The notes beneath the pieces are model-generated. The model was not told the DNA's origin, did not search any database, and was given only the letters and a program-made list of their open reading frames with translations. A stretch of 64,000 nt of DNA, from contig CAJINV010000005.1 of the NCBI GenBank assembly GCA_905178155.1, positions 7,432,989 to 7,496,988 on the forward strand, given 5' to 3'. The translations under genes were made by a program, and so were the position numbers. Every line of letters begins with the position of its first letter. The stretch's first letter is position 1. Shown one piece after another: positions 33,201-42,700 of the stretch. This DNA is from Amoebophrya sp. A120. Its lineage: Eukaryota > Sar > Dinophyceae > Syndiniales > Amoebophryaceae.

Positions 33201-34678
33201 GTGCCCAAATTTGTGTTGCGTAGCATGCATGGAAGGCAAAGCTTGTAATGCATAGCTGCCATCTGAGAAAACCGTTAACGTTAACACTTTTTTGTTCGAT
33301 ATGGGGGGATCGAGAAGCGTATCACCGGCTTTGCGGACGATTTGCAAACGAAGGTGGAGACCATGCTGGACAAAGCGATTTCGGACATATGACAGTGCAC
33401 AACTCCCCCTCCCCCTAATTTGTAGTGCATTTCTACCAACAGAAACCATGTCAGAAATGCAGTCTCTGCATTACAAATCCACGCACGGAGCATAGTGCAG
33501 TTTGGGCTTCGAGAACTTGTCATGCAAGCACAGCCAAAAGGCTCGGACAGGATTTGGCATTTTTGCATTACAAATGAGGGAGAGGGGGAGTTGTGCACTC
33601 TCATAGGACATTGGTTTAGACCAGAAGCTGGACAACGTCCGGAAGGACATGAGGAAAGAAATGACGCAGTTCACAAACACTCTGGTATGAACTGCAGATG
33701 ATGTATCGTACTCGTATAAAGGCATTACAAATTTCCGCAGCATGAGAATGAAATAAAATCTGTAATGCGGATTTGGCTCAAGAAAAAGATCTGTAATGCG
33801 AGACTTGCATTTTTTATACGAGTGCGATACTTTTGCACACGATATCTGGATCTGGACAGCAAACTGCAGAAAGTGGAAGACAACATCGAAGCGCATATGA
33901 CAACGATGGGCGGAAAATTTGACACGGTCACGGAGGACATGGACGACAAGCTGGATGCCGTTTCCGCGGAGATTGGAGACACGTTGAACGCCAGTTTAAC
34001 CTCCGTCGCGTCGCAAATGAAAGACAACATGAACGCCAGCATGACGGAGTCCTTTCAAAAAATGGATGAAGAAGTCTTTAAACCGATGGCGACGCAGCAG
34101 AATTATTTTGCGGTGCAGAACCAGGAAAAAATGGCGGAAATGCAGCGGGATTTGGATTATGAACTGCAAAAGTATCGTACTAGTACAAATCGCAATACAA
34201 ATTGGCTCAGCATTACAAATTGAATTTGTAATGCGGATTTACCTAACCAACTAGATTTGTAATGCATAACTGCGATTATTTACTACGAGTACGATACTTT
34301 TGCACAGCATATGGATCAGAAACTGAATTTCTCAACAATGGAATCTGGTATGGCGCAGCTGGGCCATATGCATTGCAAAAATGTCTGGGTCTGGAAGATT
34401 CTACACTTGTAATGCTGTCTCTGGATTCTAAGATGACCAGCAAGAGGACTCCAGTTTGTGCTACACGGAAAGGGCATTTCTCATGCGGTAGAGGCATCAC
34501 AGAGCCTTCTAAAAATCTGTCATGCTAGGTCATGCATCATAGACATCGTTGGTCATTCAAACTATGCATGACAAACTTGGCAATCTTCCAGACCCAGACA
34601 CTTTTGCACTTGATAGGCCAGGGGCAGCAGCAAATCTTGGAGAATCAAGGACAAATCATCGCGAGGCTGAACAATTGA
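21255..34678 (+). CDS. Gene C: membrane-anchored coiled-coil protein
   Basis: Thirteen exons give about 736 residues: 21255-22103, 30983-31032, 31187-31285, 31548-31618, 31773-32132, 32399-32487, 32754-32808, 33075-33140, 33307-33387, 33611-33685, 33850-34157, 34317-34366, 34621-34678 (TGA). Codon phases match at all twelve junctions. The N-terminus has a hydrophobic segment (MLASLVFVASPGMILLQLL) suited to a signal peptide or anchor. A disordered Ser/Thr/Ala-rich region follows, then a short helical part (SLFQNLLDKAAREYD). A Ser/Ala-rich linker (exon 31773) precedes a second hydrophobic segment, SRLVVLAICAAQCTTV (exon 32754). The remaining about 260 residues are a long coiled coil with Asp/Lys/Met heptads (KVETMLDKAISDIGLDQKL). 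An endomembrane tether is possible; no family is recognised. The first intron is 8.9 kb and holds a retrotransposon on the opposite strand. Confidence 0.75.
22168..22220. repeat. 53-bp direct repeat, left copy
   Basis: AATCATGAACAAATCTGTAG... through GAAATTTGCAATGC; recurs at 30881-30934 with two or three changes. The pair brackets all foreign sequence inside the gene C intron. Confidence 0.8.
22236..23148. repeat. Introner remnants and an ACGCGTG-containing duplication
   Basis: Two right ends of family II (ending near 22426 and 22498) have no left partners, and one left end (TATCAAATGCAAATATG at about 22911) has no right partner. Bases about 22684-22735 recur at about 22796-22848 (GCACGCGTGC...GCGCATTGG...CGCACGCGTGC). 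This is rearranged element debris. Confidence 0.6.
23154..23620 (-). repeat. 3' LTR of the copia element
   Basis: 467 bp, read on the minus strand from TGTTAGGCAAG to CGGTTGGCA. Same length as the 5' LTR; about 97% identical by hand count. Confidence 0.95.
23700..28061 (-). CDS. pol: Copia Pol polyprotein (protease, integrase, RT, RNase H)
   Basis: About 1,450 codons open without a stop, in frame with gag and separated from it only by TGA at 28062-28064; the first convincing residues follow directly (VLDGVSKKSS). Domains in order: protease with DSGATSHMSG; the HHCC zinc finger (DHQRAGH ... CPACDL); integrase core with D, D, E in DFDFTGPW, VRSDNAKEF and PQENGKVER; reverse transcriptase with FDISNAFVRA and the YVDD box; RNase H with FCDADFAG, TMEAEYCAMYD and FNDNKSALALS. 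All catalytic residues are present and the frame is intact, so the copy may be functional. How pol is expressed past the TGA is open: readthrough, splicing, or a recent nonsense mutation in a copia-type single frame. Confidence 0.93.
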   Translation of the reverse strand, partial: VLDGVSKKSSLLHKLQKVRKLFLRLTKTRCYNTNYSRCFSTKFLTKIPPQKNPPQKEQPPGDEPPVTTSHFEEDECVFDSKLDIFNPDSSSLIDMDDLFSNLDKNEDEICTNDAAGPTRQLKGKRKRAELELAEQFATPEMANMTQQVQALESTDREIRKILFPRSHVSDASKAERVEKCNLSQDAVFSIVAKESEQNHSPEYTARKLAHLYSVRESALRKVREANDAHRNKKDEQHRNHETAFNCVDDAICDSGATSHMSGRPEIFESWDDSNPVRITVADGKELDGPGYFGTLKPNALGCKRAIFHPFLPQTLLSVEQLKKEGYRVVFDEGGNYLQSRKTGKRIFLHKGIGTKLPAVALGFNEDPGEKGLLCEEIETESTMMTKAEKMLLDHQRAGHRSLPGIVVRCPACDLAKSKGAQHAKAKKECYKVEKFNDQVDFDFTGPWEPDYWSQRWVLNAIDQATSWPRSFICKSKAEAGAKLQVWINEEGPPKRVRSDNAKEFKEPGSTWKKTAQKQSPPIHTDYSAPYEPQENGKVERYNQTHQNGVRAMMVGVDKRMWSYAARTFSHIFARTPTAKGGESPFEKRFKRKPSIKYFRRFGCLVYAKDHSQKSKLEDRFTRGIFLGYAQENSTYLVGMWSADGRCKKSSKIRFGVHEVKCCKFDESVLVSKIDDLKPDADKLLIDFPNPARLGDSSQLVEPNVPAVDHDQSSRGQDAPRTDRSKDEEDADKRSSKEKETVENDEGKSFEGGEQPEEGGEENQNPNQDWLDLFSEEAPEKSPKQKKKAENGNRKRKSNTVDADEKENETQEAPRILVEGPTRKKLRKKGRGHDKKKRKERNDKGQSRGPRAKKRQKVNLVSSSDLLKDLPMEFEKEAEAIFQIRHELEEDETPYLFGLQHTWAKCLESPDAIKWIESDTKERLALEEAKTWRHATAEDIKEMGDKLEIIPTVCIYTKKRDGRYKCRLVALGNRQKLSLQGEIYSPTVSHAANRYLLVEAAARGWKVRQFDISNAFVRAALGDEIALCRLPKHNSWSKNKEKGDVVRLLKSLYGLKISPRRWYDEYSGRLKKLGWVVSEHEPGLFKKFAKDKQGKEQELWLAVYVDDNIISGEDDDLVAAEMNAILAEFPGKEILAEYDKEGNEIRDLLGAKLTFNAKKRVMKITCEDAIDKLLEKFHMKDCRAVVSPCLPNSHADLDSPSNSTFPIRSLVGGMLYISCVARPDIAFAVQRVATQVASPTDQTVKDAKRILAYLKGTKSQGLEYSKQQEKKFKEIYTKAAELENKEYRDTIAFCDADFAGCSVSFRSTSGTILYRRGVPICWKSKRQSIRATSTMEAEYCAMYDCVRMTMDQGYLNWFSEQESGSLPLIFNDNKSALALSQTTVATKRSKHMSLRLHLVRDYVKDLCYVNTDINLADGLTKPLPGEKYIQIFKAPSRKANEVFAKAHFADFNNL
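28062..29210 (-). CDS. gag: Copia Gag
   Basis: 382 residues from ATG 29210 to TGA 28062-28064. The middle is a helical Gag domain of the copia/UBN2 kind (WPTYTTEVRSAYAKLYG, then KEYFNSKQGEDETVEEHIDKL). Near the C-terminus is one zinc knuckle, CSNCNSESHNTKDC (CX2CX4HX4C), which in this family binds element RNA. A Lys/Gly-rich basic tail follows (KGKGKKGRKY). Gag forms the cytoplasmic particle in which reverse transcription occurs. The single TGA at its end is in the same frame as pol. Confidence 0.93.
   Translation of the reverse strand: MGAPGDDHRPSTSGTVGMLYDAEHEGETGKDFQTFKGSVIAQAFSLNIGPQFKEDLEGKVCMDKWDEVDQLACDQWVADGKHENDFWPTYTTEVRSAYAKLYGTVFKSLTGKARAKAQDIQEEPGADACVVWLMLQIKEKANPQTAGARRMLIKEYFNSKQGEDETVEEHIDKLKNFWNFKLGAKVTAEELRYHCIFGNMREEFDECNKRALANGFSFEETKNHMVEEERALSSNGETTKHKANLVRNKNSRNQHGPRPDHVQKNREKQMFSNMLKKEMPSLIQQAAANLIAQNPNLTQNHTAGSNDDSHAANYAGDSKWCSNCNSESHNTKDCWYKNGNKVNNKSSNKNSGKGNNTNTVRKGNDKPKGGGKKGKGKKGRKY
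29211..30072 (-). other. Leader region of the copia element
   Basis: Lies between the 5' LTR and the gag start. No gene is supported. Contains short repeats of GTAGTTGTTGTCGTGTTG type on the + strand near 29967-30026. Confidence 0.6.
30073..30539 (-). repeat. 5' LTR of the copia element
   Basis: 467 bp, minus strand TGCTAGGCAAG to CGGTTGACA. The sequence just inside (minus strand TTCTAACGGCACAGCC) should be the primer-binding site but lacks the usual TGG start complementary to a tRNA 3' CCA. An internal tRNA fragment may prime, as in Drosophila copia. Confidence 0.95.
30712..30830. repeat. Minisatellite of TCGCCTGTCGTT-like units
   Basis: Repeated CGCCTCTCCTTT and CGCCTGTCGTTT units in the gene C intron, right of the copia element. 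Not coding. Confidence 0.8.
30881..30934. repeat. 53-bp direct repeat, right copy
   Basis: Matches 22168-22220. It belongs to the right half of the family I introner; the left copy is an extra duplicate of the same segment. Confidence 0.8.
31033..31181. mobile_element. Introner family I in gene C
   Basis: Ends TATCCAGTGCAAAAC and CTTTTGCACAGGATA; TSD TACGC; frame restored. Confidence 0.93.
31286..31542. mobile_element. Introner family II in gene C
   Basis: Ends TATGCATTGCAAATATG and CATAATTGCATTTCACA; TSD TCCGG; frame restored. Confidence 0.92.
31619..31767. mobile_element. Introner family I in gene C
   Basis: Ends TACCCTGTGCAAAAG and CTTTTGCATTTCATA; TSD GTTGT; frame restored. Confidence 0.93.
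32133..32393. mobile_element. Introner family II in gene C
   Basis: Ends TATCAAATGCAAATATG and CTTTTGCAGTTGATG; last base is G instead of A; TSD CGAAA; frame restored. Confidence 0.92.
32488..32748. mobile_element. Introner family II in gene C
   Basis: Ends TATGGATTGCAAAAATG and CTTTTGCATTTGATA; TSD CACGA/CGCGA (one mismatch); frame restored. Confidence 0.9.
32809..33069. mobile_element. Introner family II in gene C
   Basis: Ends TATGGATTGCAAATATG and GATATTTGCAATGCATA; TSD GGTGT; inserted in the second hydrophobic segment's end; frame restored. Confidence 0.92.
33141..33301. mobile_element. Introner family III in gene C
   Basis: Ends TATCACGGGAAAAAGTG and CACTTTTTTGTTCGATA, with GTTAACG on both sides; TSD TGGGG; frame restored. 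Confidence 0.93.
33388..33605. mobile_element. Introner family V in gene C
   Basis: Ends TATGACAGTGCACAACTCC and GGAGTTGTGCACTCTCATA; TSD GGACA; frame restored. Confidence 0.93.
33686..33844. mobile_element. Introner family I in gene C
   Basis: Ends TATGAACTGCAGATGATG and CTTTTGCACACGATA; TSD TCTGG; frame restored. Confidence 0.9.
34158..34311. mobile_element. Introner family I in gene C
   Basis: Ends TATGAACTGCAAAAGTATCG and CTTTTGCACAGCATA; TSD TGGAT; frame restored. Confidence 0.93.
34367..34615. mobile_element. Introner family II in gene C
   Basis: Ends TATGCATTGCAAAAATG and CTTTTGCACTTGATA; TSD GGCCA; inserted 17 codons before the stop; frame restored. Confidence 0.93.
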
Positions 34679-36238
34679 GTAGCTGCTCGACCACGGCCGA
34701 TTATTGTGGCAATTATGGTGCTGTCCTCTGTCGTGCGGAGTTGGTGGTGGCGGAGGAGTTTCTTGCCACATTACAACTGGTGGCTCTTACAGAAATGGTG
34801 TCGCGTGTAAAAAAAGATGAGAAATCGTTATCGTACTTGTACATTAGATAGTTGTGATAGAAAAATCGCATTAATGTTTCTCGTTCAGCGGAACGAATAA
34901 AGATCGGATCATTGTACTTGAGAGAAACACCCGCTGTTGTAGTACGTCCAAAATGAAGTAGCCAGAACCCTGAAATAAATGTACGTAAGACTATAGAACA
35001 TTCGAATTCCTTCGCGAAATGAACTACAGTCCAGAATAGAAGTTCTAAACATACCGGTTGCAGCTGCAGCAGCTGAAGAAATTTAAGTATATATGGATTT
35101 TGCTGGATGTGGATGTTGATGCATATGCAACTATGGTCTGCAAAACGAACAAAGAACTCAGCTATTAGAAGTACAACTACACACGACTGTAACACCCTCC
35201 GGCTCTACTTCGCCACTACTGTCACTGTGTTTTGCGCAGCGCAAAAGCAATACCAAAGTTGTTCGTCGCTATTCGAAAGCACGCAGCGCTAAGTACTAGC
35301 CTTCGATTTTCAACATTCTCAGATTGTGCGGTTTACTCTCTTCTTTGTCAACGGCGTAGTTTATTTTGCTGCACCAGGAAGCTCTACGACGGTAAAGTCA
35401 ACGCCTGGAGGCTAGTGACGTCCACACAAATTGATATCGGTTTTCAAGAAGCTGAGAAGTTCAAGGTCTTCTTCTTTCATCGGTTGTAGTATGCAAGTCC
35501 TTTACAAACTACCTTCTCGGTTGATGCTGCGTGCAGCTTCTTGGTTCTGTTGCTCCTTCCTCGGTGGAATCAATGAAAGGCTGAATTGTCGGTGGATAGT
35601 ATAGAAGAGCACGAAGATCTCCTACTTCTGCTCTTGTACAGAATCGGTATTGATGTCTCGTCTTACTTTCGTGGTTTCGGTGTGCAGCTCGTCCTGATAG
35701 TAAGTTCATGCAACCTCAGAAACATGAAAACATAGACATACTACCGTGGTCGTTTCACGACCACGGCGACCTTGCGGACCTCGGCCTCAAGAAAGCGGCA
35801 GTTTGTCTTGCTTCCTTCGCATGACAAAAATCTAGTACTCCACTTTTATCACAGCTCAAGCCATACAACCCATTTTCCATATGTAGTTGCTACAATATTG
35901 TTGTGTCCCCCGCACGTTGTTAGTCGTTGACTTTTAAGAAGTAAGTGATGCTCCTAAAGCAAAGTACAAACCCTGAGGCTTATTTTTAACCAACATGTCA
36001 CATCCCCCATTCCGCACTCAATCTTCTCAAGACCGACGCCTGCATCTCACCGCGTCCGCCGGGAGCGGCCGCGTCAACACTGACTGACAGTGCCATGAGG
36101 TGGCACGACTGCCCAAGGACGACGTGATGTATCCACTCGAAGGAGCAGCTCCCTCATTTTGCCCCAAAGATGAGTACTAGGGTTCTACACTGAAACCTCA
36201 CAGGGCGAGGTCGCTAATTTGAATTTCAGAAGTCCTCA
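34679..36238. other. Intergenic C-D, nothing recognised
   Basis: About 1.56 kb. GAATAAAG at about 34897 could be a poly(A) signal of gene C. No RNA gene, element or long supported frame on either strand. Confidence 0.45.
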
Positions 36239-39200
36239 ATGACAGGTTTCGGCGGGGGGACTACAAGCGCAAAGCCCAGAACACGGGCCTCTTCCCACGG
36301 CACCCTCGACAGTGACATATCAAATGTAAAAGTGTCGGGGTCTGGAAGCTTGCCAGGTTTGTCATGCATATTTTGGAAGACTCGCGATGTCTGTGATGCA
36401 TGCTCTAGCACGACAGATTTTTAGAGGCCTACGCGATGCCTCTACCGCATGAGAAATGCCCTCTCCGGGTAGCACAAACTGGAGTTCTGTTGCCGGTCAT
36501 GCAATTCAATTTTTTTTAGAATCCAGAGACAGCATCACAAGTTTAGAATCTTCCAGACCCAGACATTTTTGCATTTGATATGACACGAACTTTTTCGATG
36601 TTTCCAGCGTGTCTGAGGGGGAGCAGGAGGTTAATAATCCAGCACAAAATCTGGGAAATGAACAGCCCCCCACCAGCAGCAGCAGCAGCACGAAAAAGCC
36701 GCGCCGGCGCTCCGGCTCAGCAAATAACACGACATGGCGCGGCAAATTTGCATCCCGAAAGAGCAGCATTGTCAATGGCGCGAAAAGGAAAATGCGTGCA
36801 TCAACATCCTCCTCTTCCACACTAGTACAAGCTGTACCTCGTCCGAGTGAGCGGGATTTGGTGATTGCAATCGATGAAATTTTGGAACACGAGATTCTTC
36901 AGGCCGAACAAGGTGACGACGGCGCTGACGTGGTTAGAGTTACCGCGTTTGCTACACGTAGTACACCCCCGTCGAAAATATTAAATCCGAATGCCTTCAT
37001 TCGTGCGGATGGCGAGGGGGAGACCTCCGCAGGAATTCTGCCTGAAGAACTTGTTCTCATGGGTGGCGATGATGATGAGAACGAGGCTTCTGATGTGGTC
37101 AATAACATTGCCCGACAAGAACCGATGAAAATGATGTTACACCGCGACGATGACGAACATAACGTCAACACCACGTCTAGTACCGATGCGATGCCTGTCC
37201 CTCACCACAACTCTACTGTCCACACCAGCCATAACGTGAAGGCCCTCGACGACCTTCTTTCACTACTCAGCACTGGTGTGAAAAGAGCGGGAAGGAGAGA
37301 TGACAAGCAGCTGGTATCTACTTCTGCTGGTCGAGGAGGTCCCACGAACAGCAACGGGAAGCGCAGTCACCATTACGCTACCCCGATTCAGCGGAAAAGT
37401 TCATCCAGGTTGGTCATTCATCACTCCCCAGGCGGAGTTCGTGGGCGTGGTCGCACAACTACTACCTCTAGTACCGCCTTGTCTTCGTCAACGTCTTTCG
37501 GAGCAGGGGACTACAATAGCTCGAAGATGAAGGACAAATTTCGAAAAGTGCTGCCACCACGACCACCCAGTCGTGGTGCCGGTGATGACATTACAACTGC
37601 GATGACGAGCAACATGTCCTCTCCTGTCCCACATCACAGCCGTTCGGCGGCCGCAACAGCCTGGATGTTGAATGCTAAACAAGATCGAAAAACTAGGCGG
37701 CTTAGCAAGGGGCTACAGCCACCAACTACTTCTGAAGAAGTAGAAGATGATCCTGAAAATACCAAGCAGATGAAAGCAGAACCCCAGGTCGTCGTCGATC
37801 CGGATCGCGACTACCTCGCCATCTGCAACTGCAAGCGCGAAGGCCTGCGGCTGCACAACTGGCGGGAAGGAGTGATTCACGTGGTGAGGAAGGAAATGGA
37901 AAATTTTTTGCCAAACCTCCCAGGCGAAGAACAAAATGAACAACGAGAAGGTGGACCGTTACTCACCTCCTCCGCGAGTGGCATCAATGCAGAAGCAGTC
38001 GAAAATGGTGCGAAACAAGACGCGCAGTGGCGAGCTACTAGCACACCCGTATTAGAAGTAGAGCAGCACCTGACTCCCGCACGACAGGTGCATCCCGCCC
38101 CAGCAACTACGTCCCCTGAGTCAACATCTGTCGTGGCAAAACAAGTACCTCAGCGAGGAAGTACAGCGGCAAGGTTCTCGGACGTCTGGGAGCCCGTGAA
38201 GGTCCGCCTATTGCTCCGGGATCTTCTGATGCGGAAAAGGATGGAGAGGATAAACGAAAGAGAACGGAGTCTAGAAAAAGAACAAAAGCAACTACTTCTT
38301 CTCGCGGAACACGAAAAGGAACAGCTTTCCCTCCACGAGCTTGGGACGCCAAGAACCGCTGGTGAACACGATGGGCACGACGCTCTCGTCACACCATCGC
38401 AGCTGTTCTGCAGAAGGGAGAGCAGGTTTGACAAGTTGAGCAAGAGACATGTGCCAACTACGCCGAATGTGGTGCAACAGACTACTAGTGCTGTTGATCC
38501 ATCATTTTCGATTTCGCACCCGTCGGTGCAGCACATCAAGCGCAACGCCAGTAAGAAGCCGGCTAAAAATACAGCCATTGCGACTTCTTCTACTGCGCCA
38601 GGAGGCCGCTCATCTTCGACTCATGCGGCCACGAAAAAAATGAACCTGAAAACTTTGCCGCTCGACAATGGGAGAAGGAACAAGCCGCAACTGCCAATCA
38701 ACAATGCGAAAAATCCCCCGTCGACAGTCAACATTCCGGAACGATACAAAACAAACGTGGTCTCCGCAGCTTCACTTTTGAAAAGCTTGAAAACGACTAC
38801 AACTCATCACGATGCTTCCGCGACGGTGGCAACTTCTGCCGCCAAACCATCAAAAGTGGCAAGTACTTCTAAGGTGGCCGGCCACAAGCCCCCGCGGGCA
38901 GCACATAATTCACCGGCGAATAAAGTCAAAGCGGTAGAACTTCTACAACCAGAGGTGGACCCTGGTTCTGATCCTGATTTCTATCACCAAGGATCTTCCT
39001 CGAGTAACAACTACCCAACAGGTCCTTCAAAAGCAGCTTCACCAGGGTGGCCCGAAAGCGAGGAACGCGAGGAGCACGCACTTGGAAATAGTACTACGAG
39101 TAGCGCGGCGAAAATAAAATCGGGGGAACTACAAAAACAGCCACAGCAGCAGGTGCGCGAGATCATTATCGCGCACAAGCAATTTATGGAAAGCATGATG

Positions 39201-42200
39201 AAGAGCCTACCAGATGCGCAGATGAAAGTAGAGCACAGTGGAATGAAGAACAACAACAATAACGACCAACAGCTGTTGCTGCGCCACTCGTCCACCCCCA
39301 GCGTTGATTTGTCGATTCGCGACCAACTGAACGACCTGAGATCTTTACTGGACAAATGCGCCGCGTTGGTGGAGCGAGAGTTTCCGCATTTTTTGCTGGA
39401 TGGTGAAGAGGTGGATGGTGCTAACATGTTTGTCAGCGGCGCGAGGGCTCCCGGTAGTCGCTCAGTTGTAGTTCCGGACTATATGGACCTCCACCAGTCC
39501 CACCTGCTGCACGAGTTGGATTTTTATCAACTGGAAATTTCGACGATTTCCCGTGCAGACGGACGAGGGCATGTTCTACTGCATGACAAAACTTCCTTAC
39601 CTGCGATTTTACCGGTCAGCATGACAAGCGTGGTTCTTACACTCTAACAAGTTGGCGGAATTTGTGATGCATTTCGTACAGTGTCAGTGTCTGTGCGGGA
39701 ACAAAATGAATTTGTCTTGCATAGCTTTCTTTTCCACCCCGTCGAGGACTATTTGTACAGTGGAAGAATTATCCACCCAGTTTCTGATGCGGACCTCGCT
39801 ATGGGAAGTACTAGAACTTCATCTATGACAAGCCCGTATACTACAGAACACGCCAACTCCACAGCAACCGCTCTCCTTCCCTTCAAGTACCGACTGAAGA
39901 AACAAATGCTGCTTCCGTTGCTGCGACTGGAGGAAAAAATCCGGCACAGTCCGAGCTACATGCTGGAATGCGAACTCGGGCGGGCAAAAAATTCTTACGA
40001 CGAAGAGGACCACGACCCGGCAGCAGATCTCCAACGGTTGATCACCTTTGAATTTCTGAAACGGCTGAAAATCTACAATGTTCCCTTCCACCAGGTGATC
40101 AACAGCTTGCGGCAGGCTGTGTTGCTATTCCCCTGCGACAGTGAGATTTTCAACGCGTGTTTGTATAATGTCCGGGTGAACGAAGCGTGGCGGGGAAGGT
40201 TGTTAGCCGGCATGGATTTGCGGGAGGAAGTGGAGAGGTATTTTCAGAACGAAGTAGTACCAATGAACCCCCGAAGAACATCGCGAGAGAATCTGAGTCA
40301 TGTTGCACAACAACAAGAACTCAGTGGAGGTTCAGTGGTGATGGACCTGGAGCTGGACCAAGATGAAGAAAATATTACCGCCAAGAACGATATTCTGCTG
40401 GAGAAGGTTGTCTTTCATCCGTCGTCTTCGACTGTGGTATCTTACGAGCCGAATGTGCACCTGTTGCGCGACGTGTTACGTGTTGTGCCAGGGGCGACGA
40501 CTACGACTGGTATAACAACTTCTACTGGGTCCTCAATAAAGACGAAGACGGCCGACTTAGTAGACGATACAACCCCCATCGTCCCAGGGTCGGGTCTGAA
40601 GAGAGGGCACCAGAACAAAAACGCCGCGCAGATGAACCACCGAGGATCTTCGCCGGGTTTTAAGCTGGACTTCTCAAAACTCGTGCCATCCTCGTCTTCG
40701 CAAGTTGTGATGCAGGAGAGCAGTGGGGCTCTACTTGAAGAGGCCGCACAGACGCCGACACAGGGAGCTGGTGGACGAGCCACTTCTACTACCAGCAAAA
40801 ACGAAGCGAAGCCCGGCGTGAGTGCGCACCTCCTGGCGAAGTATCCACTGAAAAAAACAACCGCGAGCATCGGTGTCAAGAACAAACAAGCCGATACAAG
40901 AACGGCGGGCAAAACTGGCACAGGCCAGGCGCTTGATCGGATGAGAAGTAGAGGTAATATTAAAACCCCCGCCGGCGGGGGTAGTCAGCATCGACGCGGC
41001 GCTCCTGGACCGGCAGGTGTTGGAGCTTCTCCTGAGAATAAACGGCAGAATGTTACTGGTCCACCGCATTACCATCTCCATCCGCACAAGCGACAGCAGC
41101 AGCATCATCAACATCAACCGCCGGGTGTAGGGTTTGACAACATCCTCCCGCATCATGCAACTACCGGTGCAAATGCAGCACCTGGAACAATCGTCAGCGA
41201 GACGATAAACCTACCTACTTCATCATCACAGCAAGATACTTCATCATCATCATCATCATCATCACCCTACAAGCCGGAGCTCACCATTCTAGTCGGTGGC
41301 TCGGCTAGTTGTCCCTCGGTGAGAGCATTGCTCCCGGATTTCCTTGCCAATTTGCTCCCACGAGCAAATGGTGCTGATTTTCACAACGGCGATCATTTCC
41401 ACCGTAATGGAGATGCGTCGAAGACGAACTTTGATCTTTTGAACCCCCGAGTTTCCCTACAGTTTGTCTACATCGACGAAGCGCACGCAGCGGACACGTT
41501 GGCCTCCAACATTGGAGGTTATGCGAGGGAAACAAGATCTTCAGTTCCAAGACGACAGTCTAGTACTTCCCAGTGATAAAAATTCAAGTCTGTGGTCATC
41601 ATGTTGCAGCAGTGTTTGATTCATCAACTTGTGTCGCTATCCGGTAGAGGATTTCTGCCGACTCAGACCTACTGCAGAGCTGGTTTCTTTGCCGCGGCCC
41701 ATGTCCATCACCTCTACAGGTGGAACAACTCCGTTTATTGCATATAGTCGCAGTTGTACTAGTATCGATGAGCTGCATGCAGTTCGTTGTGGTCTACTTA
41801 CTACTAGCAGACAATGACAAAGACTGTGTCTGTGGCAGAAGTACTGAGATTGCATGTAGTCGTCCAAGAACTTTTTTCCCCTCCATACCATTTCAGCCGG
41901 CGTGGCCAACGCGAGCCACAAGTCCCAGGCGGACCGGAGAAAATATGGCGCTCTCGTCAACTGTTACATCCTCAACTGTTACATGGATTTGTGACGCAAG
42001 AACGGCAACAGTGAAAGAGGGGACCTTGCGCGTCTTGCATGACAGATTTGGCACAGATTATCAGCCTGCTGGGCTCTTCGAGTATTTGTAATGCGAAACA
42101 GCTTGATCGTGTCGATCCTGATTGCAACTCTGCGTGACAAATCACGTACTTAACAGCTGAAAATGTAACATTTGAGAACGCCATAGAAAGCGCGCTTTGG

Positions 42201-42700
42201 ACTTTTGGAAAAAGGAAGTCTTGGCACACTTTGACAAGGAAGACAAAGATGAAAGAACAAGAAGCTGCGCCGATGGCACATCAACTATCAAGACGACCTC
42301 CGCCCATCTTCCAGCCTGGCTCGGCCCCCTGCTCATCGACCTCCACCCGGAGAACCAGTTCAAGGAATTCTTCGCCTGCTGGCCGACCCGGGTGCTTGTC
42401 GTGAACAATTACACGGGAAAATTGGAATTTGTTTCCTTCGGCAAGAAGAAAGACGGAGGGCGGCTGGATCTGGACGGGGTATATGATGTAGTGCTGAAGA
42501 GAGGTGAAGAGAAAACGAAAACGACCAGCGGGGGAAGATCATCATCATCTTCAAAACAAGGAAAACACGAACAACCGCGGAAGAAAACCAGATCTTCGCA
42601 TCCACATGCTGATGATGTTGAAAGTCATCATTTTCCTCGTCACGACGACGACGCGAAGGAACATCATCAGAAGCTCAGTAGACGTAGCAAGACATGGTAA
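36239..42700 (+). CDS. Gene D: long disordered protein with deiodinase-like C-terminal domain
   Basis: Exons: 36239-36317, 36586 to about 39576, about 39724-41517, 41897-41943 and 42191-42700 (TAA); about 1,800 residues. The ATG at 36239 is the first in frame. Roughly the first 1,000 residues are Ser/Thr/Asn/His-rich and disordered. A conserved-looking helical part follows near 39850-40300 (LRLEEKIRHSPSYMLECELG). From about 41275 the protein resembles iodothyronine deiodinases (thioredoxin fold). LTILVGGSASCPSV matches the active-site strand, with Cys (codon 41310) in the selenocysteine position. FVYIDEAHAADT matches the family's VYIEEAHPSDGW. HKSQADRRKRALDFW and PTRVLVVNNYTGKLEF match the later helix and strand. 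Substrate unknown; a redox role is inferred. The splice near 39577-39723 is unresolved. Confidence 0.6.
36318..36580. mobile_element. Introner family II in gene D
   Basis: Ends TATCAAATGTAAAAGTG and CATTTTTGCATTTGATA; TSD TGACA; frame restored. Confidence 0.93.
39577..39723. mobile_element. Possible introner, family unassigned, in gene D
   Basis: CTGCATGACAAAAC at the left and GAATTTGTCTTGCATA at the right, with TTTGTGATGC inside and one in-frame TAA (39645). The upstream and downstream frames are the same, so the removed length must be a multiple of three; no clear 5-bp duplication fits. Exact borders unknown. Confidence 0.45.
41518..41896 (+). other. GT-AG intron of gene D within the deiodinase-like domain (379 nt)
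   Basis: Donor GTTATG, acceptor after the pyrimidine tract CTTTTTTCCCCTCCATACC and TTTCAG. Both sides split a codon after base 1. Removal joins LASNIG to AGVANASHKSQADRRK and skips the in-frame TGA at 41574. Confidence 0.7.
41944..42185. mobile_element. Introner family IX in gene D
   Basis: Left TATGGCGCTCTC with CAACTGTTACATCC, right GTAACATTTGAGAACGCCATA region; flanks GAAAA/GAAAG (one mismatch). Removal joins ADRRK to RALDFW in frame. Confidence 0.88.
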
